A stretch of DNA of 29,800 nucleotides from CAYMJK01 sp043101635 (GTDB taxonomy: Bacteria; Planctomycetota; Phycisphaerae; Phycisphaerales; UBA1924), in NCBI GenBank assembly GCA_043101635.1, contig JBICIE010000228.1, forward strand, positions 1 through 29,800, given 5' to 3'. Below, one piece after another: positions 24,455 to 29,800 of this stretch; within the stretch, counting starts at the first letter, position 1, and the number at the start of each line of letters is the position of its first letter. A program made the position numbers and the translations under genes. Under the pieces are notes generated by a model. That model worked only from the letters and a program-made list of their open reading frames with translations. It was not told the origin of the DNA and did no database searches.

Positions 24455-25120
24455 ATGACTGTGCTTCCCAAGAGCCTGCTCGGACGCATCGAGTTCCTCG
24501 AGTATCACCTGCCGATCTGGCTCAATGACCCGACGGCGATCGGGCTTTCGCTCACCGCCGTCACGGAATTGCAGGGGCTCACGACCGCCGCAAGGTCCGC
24601 GTATACCACGCAGCAGACGGCCAGGCAGAACGCGATCGCCAGCACGGGCGCATTTCACATCGCCACCGATGACATGAGCGTCGCCGCCAGCGCGGCCATC
24701 GCCGCCATCAAGGCCTACGCCAAGACCACCGGCGACCCGAACGTCTACACGCTCGCCGAGATCCCGGCGCCGGCGGCGCCGCAGCCGGCGCCGCTTCCGG
24801 CAGCGCCGACACAGATCACCACCGGGCTGGATCCCAGCGGCGCGGTGACGCTCGCGTGGAAGATCACGCAGCCCGCGCCCGGCGCTGAGATCGTCACGCT
24901 GGTGCACCGGCGCCTCGGGTCGACCGGCGCCTTCAGCCTGCTGGCGGTGACCGGCGACAAGCACTACACGGATGCCACCGTGCCGCCGGGGACGCAGCAG
25001 GTCGGCTACCTGCTCCAGGCCCGCCGCGGCGAGGACCTGGGACCCTACAGCACGGCGATCAACGTCTTCCTGGGTGTGCCCGAGAACGGCGAGCAGGGGC
25101 AGCTCAGCATCGCGGCGTAG
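24455..25120 (+). CDS. Hypothetical protein with C-terminal FN3-like domain
   Basis: The 221-residue protein has a helical N-terminal half (about 1-105; EFLEYHLPIWLNDPTAIGLS, then Ala-rich helices ending AIKAYAKTTGDPNVYTLAEI). A Pro/Ala linker follows (PAPAAPQPAPLPAAP), then a beta-rich C-terminal domain at about 130-210 resembling fibronectin type III (TLAWKITQPAPGAEIVTLVH, then VGYLLQARRGEDLGPYSTAI). I recall similar short proteins in several copies in planctomycete and verrucomicrobial genomes, but know no function. There is no signal peptide. The ATG at 24455 is preceded by AGGAGA with a good spacer. Confidence 0.75.
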   Translation: MTVLPKSLLGRIEFLEYHLPIWLNDPTAIGLSLTAVTELQGLTTAARSAYTTQQTARQNAIASTGAFHIATDDMSVAASAAIAAIKAYAKTTGDPNVYTLAEIPAPAAPQPAPLPAAPTQITTGLDPSGAVTLAWKITQPAPGAEIVTLVHRRLGSTGAFSLLAVTGDKHYTDATVPPGTQQVGYLLQARRGEDLGPYSTAINVFLGVPENGEQGQLSIAA

Positions 25121-25327
25121 GGGCGGCGGGGGCCGGTGGGGGCCGGATCCTGCCTGCCGGCTCGCCATCGGGGGAACCGGACGGGCCCCGAATCCGAACC
25201 GGCTGACGGATGGGCAGGCGCCCGCGGTCCCCCGGGGCCGCCAAGCGCCAGGGCCGCGCCAGCGGGCCGGGCCCGCCAGCGCCGGAAGGTCTATGTTGTC
25301 GGCCGTGGGAGGTTCAAGACGGCGCAC

Positions 25328-26689
25328 ATGAGTCAGCGGGTGTCGCAAGAGCTGAGTGAGTCCACCGCGGCAGCGCTCTCCTCGAGCCGCACGCGGATGC
25401 TGCCGGGCGTGGGCATGACCAGTCCCGATGAGGCCGAACGGATCCTGGAGGATGTCGCCCGCGGCGGGACCAGCATCGATACCGCCCTGGGGCGGCTGAT
25501 CGTCGATTACGGGCTGGCGACGGCCGAGGAGGTCCAGCACGTCCAGGACCGGCTGAAGGCCGAGGAAGCCAGCCAGCAGTCGCTGGCGCGGGCCCTGGTG
25601 GACCAGGAGTTCGTCACCAAGCGGCAGATCGCCCGGCTCAAGCAGATCCTCGATGCCGAGCGCAGCGGGCAGAAGATCCCGGGGTACAAGGTGCTCGGCA
25701 AGCTGGGGGCCGGGGCCATGGCGACGGTGTACAAGGCCCGGCAGTTGAACCTGGACCGGCTGGTGGCCATCAAGGTGCTGCCGCGGAAGTTCAGCTCCAA
25801 CGCCCAGTTCATCGAGCGGTTCTACGCCGAGGGCCGGGCCGCGGCCCAGCTTAATCACCCGAACATCGTGCAGGCCTACGACGTCGGCAAGGCCGGGGAG
25901 TACCACTACTTCGTGATGGAGTACGTGGATGGACGGACGGTGCACGATGACATCGTCAAGCACAAGCGGTACTCGGAGGCCGAGGCGATCGACATCGCGA
26001 TCCAGGTGGCCGAGGCGCTGGAGCACGCCCACTCCCGCGGGCTGGTGCACCGGGATGTCAAGCCGAAGAACATCATGCTTGGGCGCGATGGCGCGGTGAA
26101 GCTGGCGGACATGGGCCTGGCCCGGGCCATGACCGACAAGGAGGCGGCGGAGGCCGAGAGCGGCAAGGCCTTCGGCACGCCGTACTACATCAGCCCGGAG
26201 CAGATCCGGGGGGAGACGGCGATCGGCCCGCCGGCGGACATCTACTCGCTGGGGGCGACGCTGTATCACATGGTGACCGGGAGCGTGCCGTTCGATGGCA
26301 AGAACCCCTCCAGCGTGATGCACAAGCACCTCAAGAGCGCCCCGGTCCCGCCGGACCACGTGAACCCGCGGCTGTCGGCGGGGATCAGCGAGGTCATCGA
26401 GATGATGATGGCCAAGCGGCCGGCCGACCGGTACCAGACCTGCCGGGACCTGCTGGGCGACCTGCGGGCGGCGCGGGCCGGGGACCGGCCCCCCTTGGCC
26501 CACCGGGACTTGGGGGCGTCGGAGCTGGTGTCGCTGGCCTCGGGCGAGGCGGCGGCGGCCGCGGCGATCGTGGAGGACCGCTCCGGGGCCGGGCAGGGCG
26601 GCGACATCCGGACGCCGATCCTGGTGCTGCTGGGGGCGGCGCTGGCGATCAGCGTGATTGTGAATCTCGTGCTGCTGCTGGCGCAGTAG
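25328..26689 (+). CDS. Tail-anchored Hanks-type serine/threonine protein kinase
   Basis: The 453-residue protein has an N-terminal helical region (about 32-112, LGRLIVDYGLATAEEVQHVQ, similar to MshEN-like adaptor segments), a kinase domain at about 120-385 and a C-terminal membrane anchor at 429-451. Kinase motifs: LGAGAMATVYKA (glycine loop, third Gly replaced by Ala), K149 in VAIKVL, E168 in the C helix, HRDVKPKNIM (catalytic loop 241-250), DMG instead of DFG (261-263) and SPE (289-291). All catalytic residues are present, so it should be active. No sensor domain lies outside the membrane. ATG 25328 is the first start that gives a kinase-like N terminus; the open frame upstream is low-complexity. 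Confidence 0.93.
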   Translation: MSQRVSQELSESTAAALSSSRTRMLPGVGMTSPDEAERILEDVARGGTSIDTALGRLIVDYGLATAEEVQHVQDRLKAEEASQQSLARALVDQEFVTKRQIARLKQILDAERSGQKIPGYKVLGKLGAGAMATVYKARQLNLDRLVAIKVLPRKFSSNAQFIERFYAEGRAAAQLNHPNIVQAYDVGKAGEYHYFVMEYVDGRTVHDDIVKHKRYSEAEAIDIAIQVAEALEHAHSRGLVHRDVKPKNIMLGRDGAVKLADMGLARAMTDKEAAEAESGKAFGTPYYISPEQIRGETAIGPPADIYSLGATLYHMVTGSVPFDGKNPSSVMHKHLKSAPVPPDHVNPRLSAGISEVIEMMMAKRPADRYQTCRDLLGDLRAARAGDRPPLAHRDLGASELVSLASGEAAAAAAIVEDRSGAGQGGDIRTPILVLLGAALAISVIVNLVLLLAQ

Positions 26690-26692
26690 GGG

Positions 26693-26721
26693 TTGCTTCC
26701 TGGGGCGGCGCCGGTTAGCCT
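26693..26721 (+). promoter_or_regulatory. infC: Candidate infC promoter
   Basis: TTGCTT (26693-26698), a 17-base spacer and TAGCCT (26716-26721) form a sigma-70-like promoter just after the kinase stop. The -10 resembles the TAGGCT of the tRNA-Asn promoter downstream. It would give an infC leader of about 240 bases. Confidence 0.45.
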
Positions 26722-26777
26722 CTTACATGGGCCGTGCGGCACGGGGCCGCCGGCGCCGATGGACCGCCGGAGACGCG

Positions 26778-26870
26778 ATGACTGCCAGAGCGCAGCACAA
26801 GTTCAGTCGCCCCGCCGATGCGTGGGTGGCGCGCTGCGCCGGCGCGTGGCGGGGCCCGCTGGGTCCATGA
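26778..26870 (+). CDS. Possible leader peptide 1 of infC (30 codons)
   Basis: ATG 26778 follows GGAGA (26769-26773) and opens 30 codons (MTARAQHKFSRPADAWVARC followed by AGAWRGPLGP) to TGA 26868-26870. That stop overlaps the ATG of the second small ORF (ATGA). Both lie in the leader of infC. Chance is a real alternative in GC-rich DNA; the support is the chain of stop/start overlaps leading to the infC start codon. Confidence 0.3.
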   Translation: MTARAQHKFSRPADAWVARCAGAWRGPLGP

Positions 26871-26971
26871 ATCAGCTTTCACAGGTATCACGTCTGACTC
26901 GGTCCCGGTTGCAGGAGGACGCGCCGGGCCGGGGCGCCATGTCACCGTCCTCAGCAGGAGCGTTGCAATAG
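26867..26971 (+). CDS. Possible leader peptide 2 of infC (34 codons)
   Basis: ATG 26867 opens 34 codons (MNQLSQVSRLTRSRLQEDAP and on) ending at TAG 26969-26971. The stop overlaps the inferred AUA start of infC (ATAG), and the infC Shine-Dalgarno (AGGAG, 26956-26960) lies inside it. Ribosomes finishing this ORF would end exactly on the infC start, a layout suited to translational coupling. No homologue is recognised. Confidence 0.33.
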   Translation: MNQLSQVSRLTRSRLQEDAPGRGAMSPSSAGALQ

Positions 26972-27711
26972 CCAGGAGAAGGTTCTACCGCGAGGCGGGT
27001 CCGGTCCAGCGGACGCGCGTGAATCACATGATCCGGATCTCTCCGGTGCGGCTGATCGGGCCGGACAACGAGCAGATCGGCGTCATCGAGACGAGCGAGG
27101 CCATGCGCATGGCCCAGGAAGCGGGGCTCGATCTCGTCGAAGTTGTGGCCAACAGCCGGCCGCCGGTCTGCAAGATCATGGACTATGGAAAGTACAAGTA
27201 CGAGCTTTCCAAGAAGGACCAGAAGAGCCGCTCCTCGTCGAAGCAGGCGGAACTCAAGGAGATCCGCCTGGGCCGGTCGGTGAAGATCGACCCGCACGAT
27301 GTGCAGATCCGCGTGGATCAGGCCCGGCGCTTCCTGATGGACGGGCACAAGGTGCAGATCACCCAGCGCTTCCGCGGGCGCGAGATGATGCACAAGGAGC
27401 TGGGGCTGGAGCGGCTGGCGGAGATCGTGGAGGACCTCAGCGACGTCTCGAAGGTGGAGATCCCGCCGCGGCTGCTCGGGCGGCAGGCGAGCATCACGCT
27501 GGCGCCGGACAAGGCGAAGATCGAGGCGATCAAGCGCAAGCAGAGCAAGGAGGAGGCGGCGCAGGCCGAGTCGGCCGAGGCCGCGCAGGGCCGGGCCGAG
27601 GCCGCCGACCGGCCGGACCATTCCGATGATGACGATGGCAAGCAGCGGAAGGCCTCCCGCAAGGTCTCCAACCCGGTGGAGGATGAGATCAGCGCCCTGC
27701 TGGGCGAGTAG
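26968..27711 (+). CDS. infC: Translation initiation factor IF-3, apparent AUA start
   Basis: IF-3 binds the 30S subunit, blocks premature 50S joining and rejects non-canonical start codons. The 247-residue product has the N-terminal domain (RVNHMIRISPVRLIGPDNEQ), the linker (KYKYELSKKDQKSR) and the C-terminal domain (KQAELKEIRLGRSVKIDPHD, then KVQITQRFRGREM). An acidic tail of about 45 residues follows. Homology extends upstream to IARRRFYREAGP, the usual IF-3 N terminus, whose first codon here is ATA 26968, with AGGAG 7 bases before it. No ATG, GTG or TTG is available there; a GTG at 27019 would delete the conserved start. Rare starts (AUU in E. coli) are a known feature of infC autoregulation. 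The usual rpmI-rplT genes do not follow. Confidence 0.93.
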   Translation: MARRRFYREAGPVQRTRVNHMIRISPVRLIGPDNEQIGVIETSEAMRMAQEAGLDLVEVVANSRPPVCKIMDYGKYKYELSKKDQKSRSSSKQAELKEIRLGRSVKIDPHDVQIRVDQARRFLMDGHKVQITQRFRGREMMHKELGLERLAEIVEDLSDVSKVEIPPRLLGRQASITLAPDKAKIEAIKRKQSKEEAAQAESAEAAQGRAEAADRPDHSDDDDGKQRKASRKVSNPVEDEISALLGE

Positions 27712-27716
27712 GGGCG

Positions 27717-27755
27717 CCGGCCCCCGGGCGCCAGGGCCCGGAGACTGGGGGCCGG
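27717..27755 (+). terminator. GC-rich hairpin after infC
   Basis: CCGGCCCCC (27717-27725) pairs perfectly with GGGGGCCGG (27747-27755) across a 21-base loop, starting 5 bases after the infC stop. No U-tract follows, so termination is only suggested. Confidence 0.35.
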
Positions 27756-27763
27756 TACGGGCC

Positions 27764-27820
27764 TTGACCCCCTCCGGCGACCCGGAAGGATCTTGACCCT
27801 CCGGCGGCCCCGGATAGGCT
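27764..27820 (+). promoter_or_regulatory. tRNA-Asn promoter with a duplicated upstream copy
   Basis: TTGACC (27793-27798), a 16-base spacer and TAGGCT (27815-27820) form a good sigma-70 promoter about 32 bases before the tRNA. The preceding 29 bases from 27764 (TTGACC then ccctccggcgacccgg) are an imperfect direct copy of the same stretch, but at its -10 position the copy has no TA-rich hexamer. Confidence 0.6.
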
Positions 27821-27852
27821 TTGGGCCCGCGCCAGAGGCGCCGGGACATCGA

Positions 27853-27925
27853 TCCCCGATAGCTCAATCGGTAGAGCGAGCGGCTGTTAACCGCTAGGTT
27901 GCTGGTTCGAGTCCAGCTCGGGGAG
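27853..27925 (+). tRNA. tRNA-Asn (GTT)
   Basis: A complete cloverleaf: acceptor TCCCCGA/TCGGGGA with discriminator G, D arm GCTC...GAGC with AATCGGTA, anticodon stem AGCGG/CCGCT around CTGTTAA (anticodon GTT at 27886-27888), and T arm GCTGG-TTCGAGT-CCAGC. The 3' CCA is not encoded. It lies in its own transcription unit between a promoter and an intrinsic terminator. Confidence 0.97.
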
Positions 27926-27932
27926 CTTCAGG

Positions 27933-27960
27933 CGCCGCCGCGTTTCCGCGGCGGCGTTTT
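27933..27960 (+). terminator. Intrinsic terminator of tRNA-Asn
   Basis: CGCCGCCGCG-TTTC-CGCGGCGGCG is a perfect 10-bp stem with a 4-base loop, followed directly by TTTT. It begins 7 bases after the tRNA. Confidence 0.88.
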
Positions 27961-28227
27961 GGTTGGCGGGGCGGTCTCCCGGCGTTTCCTGCACGGGACC
28001 CGGCGTGGCTGGGCGCCGCAGATTGGCTGCGCGTCGGCGCGGCCTCCGGCTTACATTCGCATCCGGGGGAGTTGCGGCGATTGCGCCGAGGGGGAAGGCC
28101 GCCGGAGCCGCTGGCGCAACTCGGGCGCAGTGGGAACGATGCGGAAGGTCGTCTGATCAGACACACCTGTGCGTGGGAGACGCCATGAAGCCGTCGATTC
28201 GAGAGCGCAAGCGATTTGAAGCGCAGG

Positions 28228-28962
28228 ATGTTGATGTGGGAGGCGATGGACTCCATCAGCGGCGGCAATGAGCTGAGGGCCACCAGCCTCTGCCAGCAGG
28301 CGCTCGGGGTCTATCCGGATTGCGTGGACGCATTGGCGATGCTCGCGGAGATCAAGTGCGAGCGGACGGGCGAGTACGTGGAGGAGCGCAGGGCGATCGA
28401 GGCAGGGCGGCGCGACCTCGGCGATCGATGCTTCGCGGAGGACCGGGGCGATTTCTGGGGTCTGATCGAGACGCGCCCGTTCATGCGGGCGATGGCGCAG
28501 CTCGCCTTTGCCCTGCTCGACTGGGGCACGCCCGAGCGGATCGATGAAGCGATCGGGATCTTCGAGGAGATGCTGGATCTGAACCCGAATGACAACCAGG
28601 GGGTTCGGGACTGGCTCGCCGGTTGTTACCTGGCGCGCAAGCGGTACAACGACGCGGCTGCCCTGTTCGAGCGGTATCCGAACGACTGGTTGGCGGCGCC
28701 GGCGTGGGCACGCGTTTTGCTTGCGCATCAGTCAGACGGCGAAGCGCGCGCAGTTGAACTGCTGGCCCATGCACGGAAGCGGAACGCCTACGTCGAGCAG
28801 TACCTGACGGGCCGCAAGCGCAGGCCGCGCCGGCGAGCGGAGACGTACTCGCCGGGCGACGAAACCGAGGCGGTCTACTGCGTTGACATGCTCTGGGCCG
28901 CATGGACAGCTCACCCAAAGGCGAGAAAGTGGCTCAAGGAAGGGTGCGCGCCGCCGACGTAA
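28228..28962 (+). CDS. TPR/ST7-like protein with an apparent frameshift near its start
   Basis: The product belongs to a tetratricopeptide family related to eukaryotic ST7: CQQALGVYPDCVDALAMLAE (TPR 1), FWGLIETRPFMRAMAQLAFA, IFEEMLDLNPNDNQGVRDWL (TPR), then YLTGRKRRPRRRAETYSPGD and the end KARKWLKEG. Its role is unknown. ATG 28228 lacks a Shine-Dalgarno. A better start, ATG 28185 after GGGAGA, opens another frame reading MKPSIRERKRFEAQDV; joined to MWEAMDSISGG by dropping the G at 28233 it gives the family-like text AQDV-MWEAM. So the gene is probably 28185-28962 with a one-base insertion, either a sequencing error or a recent mutation. The next 288 bases hold no gene. Confidence 0.72.
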   Translation: MLMWEAMDSISGGNELRATSLCQQALGVYPDCVDALAMLAEIKCERTGEYVEERRAIEAGRRDLGDRCFAEDRGDFWGLIETRPFMRAMAQLAFALLDWGTPERIDEAIGIFEEMLDLNPNDNQGVRDWLAGCYLARKRYNDAAALFERYPNDWLAAPAWARVLLAHQSDGEARAVELLAHARKRNAYVEQYLTGRKRRPRRRAETYSPGDETEAVYCVDMLWAAWTAHPKARKWLKEGCAPPT

Positions 28963-29250
28963 GCGCACCGGGGTATTCCGCAGTTGGGCCCGCTTCGGGG
29001 GGCGGCGCGGCTGGCCGCAGGAGGCGCCCTGCAGTCGGCATGGCAGCCTGGCCGGGAGCCGGGGTCCATTTCAAGGCTGGCGTCGCATCGGCGCGAGCGG
29101 CGCGCGCCATAGAATCGCCTGATTTGTTCCGACTCAGAGCGGACAGAGCGCAGGAAGGCCGAGAGTCCTCGGCTGGCAGGGGCAGACGCGATTGTGACTC
29201 GTCGCTGCCCTGCTGTGCGCCTGTCGTTCAATCAAGGTAAGGGAGAACCC

Positions 29251-29800
29251 ATGAAACCGATCCGTTTGCTCGCTCGGGCAGCCGTGGGCGCTGCGGCGCT
29301 GCACGCTCCTTGCGCTGCGCTCGCGCAGAACGCTGGCAATGACGCCGCAGATCAGGCGCGCCAGACAGCCGCCGGCGAAGGTCACGAGCACAAGATGACC
29401 GGCGCCTTTTCCAATCAGGACTGGTGGCCGAACCAGTTGAATCTCGAGATTCTCCATCAGAACTCGCTCAAGAGCAACCCGCTCGGCGCGGACTTCGACT
29501 ACGCGGCCGAGTTCGCCAAGCTCGATCTGGCGGCGGTCAAGAGAGACATCGAGGAGGTCATGACGACCTCACAGGACTGGTGGCCGGCCGACTGGGGCCA
29601 TTACGGCCCGCTGTTCATCCGCATGGCCTGGCACAGCGCCGGCACCTATCGCGTCACCGACGGGCGTGGCGGGGCTTCGGATGGCACGCAGCGTTTCGCG
29701 CCGCTGAACAGTTGGCCGGACAACGCCAATCTGGACAAGGCCCGGCGCCTGCTCTGGCCGGTCAAGAAGAAGTACGGCCAGAGCCTCTCGTGGGCCGACC
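29251..29800 (+). CDS. katG: KatG, catalase-peroxidase with signal peptide (3' truncated by window)
   Basis: The first 183 residues of a bifunctional haem catalase-peroxidase. After an N-terminal signal peptide (MKPIRLLARAAVGAAALHAP, cleavage probably after CAALA, residue 25) comes the family start FSNQDWWPNQLNLEILHQNS, then SQDWWPADWGHYGPLFIRMA and WHSAGTYR. Distal haem-pocket residues R124, W127 and H128 are present; W127 is the Trp of the Met-Tyr-Trp adduct. Most KatG proteins are cytoplasmic; exported forms such as KatP are fewer. AAGGGAGA precedes the ATG by a few bases. A TAGAAT (29110-29115) could be a -10, and a 6-bp hairpin (29158-29173) lies in the leader. The rest, including the proximal His, is outside the window. 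Confidence 0.95.
   Translation, partial: MKPIRLLARAAVGAAALHAPCAALAQNAGNDAADQARQTAAGEGHEHKMTGAFSNQDWWPNQLNLEILHQNSLKSNPLGADFDYAAEFAKLDLAAVKRDIEEVMTTSQDWWPADWGHYGPLFIRMAWHSAGTYRVTDGRGGASDGTQRFAPLNSWPDNANLDKARRLLWPVKKKYGQSLSWAD

Noticed and set aside
24285..24457. Small + strand frame reading ITAALARAAPDGPVALPQAQ and ending in ATGA at the FN3-like gene
   Set aside because: No ATG or GTG start with a ribosome-binding site, Ala/Pro-rich, and no recognisable family; overlap with the next ATG is probably chance.
20303..26503. Very long - strand open frame of about 2000 codons
   Set aside because: It is antisense to trkA, trkH, the FN3-like gene and the kinase, and joins the helicase locus out of frame; GC-rich codons leave few stops.
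28902..29240. + strand frame of 112 codons before katG
   Set aside because: Starts inside the TPR gene out of frame, no ribosome-binding site, no family features.

Overview
The window looks like part of a chromosome from a GC-rich, flagellated, Gram-negative-type bacterium. It is most likely a planctomycete of the Phycisphaerae type: flagellar gene order, a secreted selenoprotein, a tail-anchored Hanks-type kinase and a short FN3-like hypothetical protein are all consistent with this. The assignment is an inference, because no 16S or ribosomal-protein cluster is present.

Layout: (1) 1-7884 is a compact flagellar hook and export operon on the + strand: fliG (5' truncated), fliH, fliI, fliJ, a MotE-like gene, fliK, flgD, the TIGR02530-type gene, flgE and flbD. 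Most genes overlap or nearly touch, except for a 151-bp gap between fliG and fliH that holds an inverted array of 8-bp repeats. (2) 8048-11217 holds a HEAT-repeat-like protein overlapping an HD-GYP protein; both carry the same short N-terminal motif. (3) 11222-12457 on the - strand is a predicted exported thioredoxin-like selenoprotein. Its reading frame runs through a UGA codon (Cys-Thr-Sec) followed by a SECIS-like hairpin. (4) 12543-16795 holds a fused hydantoinase/5-oxoprolinase (HyuA-HyuB) overlapping a half-size EamA transporter. (5) 16857-17921 has no confident gene. (6) 17922-20895 on the - strand holds a PcrA/UvrD helicase followed by a DUF1569 protein. (7) 20966-23881 holds trkA-trkH (K+ uptake), divergent from the helicase. 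(8) 23882-24454 is repeat-rich intergenic DNA. (9) 24455-26689 holds an FN3-like hypothetical protein and a Ser/Thr kinase. (10) 26693-27711 is infC with an apparent AUA start codon and two small overlapping leader ORFs. (11) tRNA-Asn with its own promoter and terminator. (12) A TPR/ST7-like gene with an apparent single-base frameshift near its start. (13) The start of an exported catalase-peroxidase (katG), cut by the window end.

The strongest result is the selenoprotein. A conventional gene caller would report a 326-residue ORF without signal peptide or ribosome-binding site, and would lose the first 82 codons including the redox centre. Other structure beyond genes: a fold-back inverted repeat at the left edge (probable assembly artefact), a shared 8-bp repeat family at two loci 23 kb apart, a 42-bp tandem repeat, and a change of GC-skew sign between about 14 and 18 kb that does not depend on gene direction and resembles a replication-strand switch.
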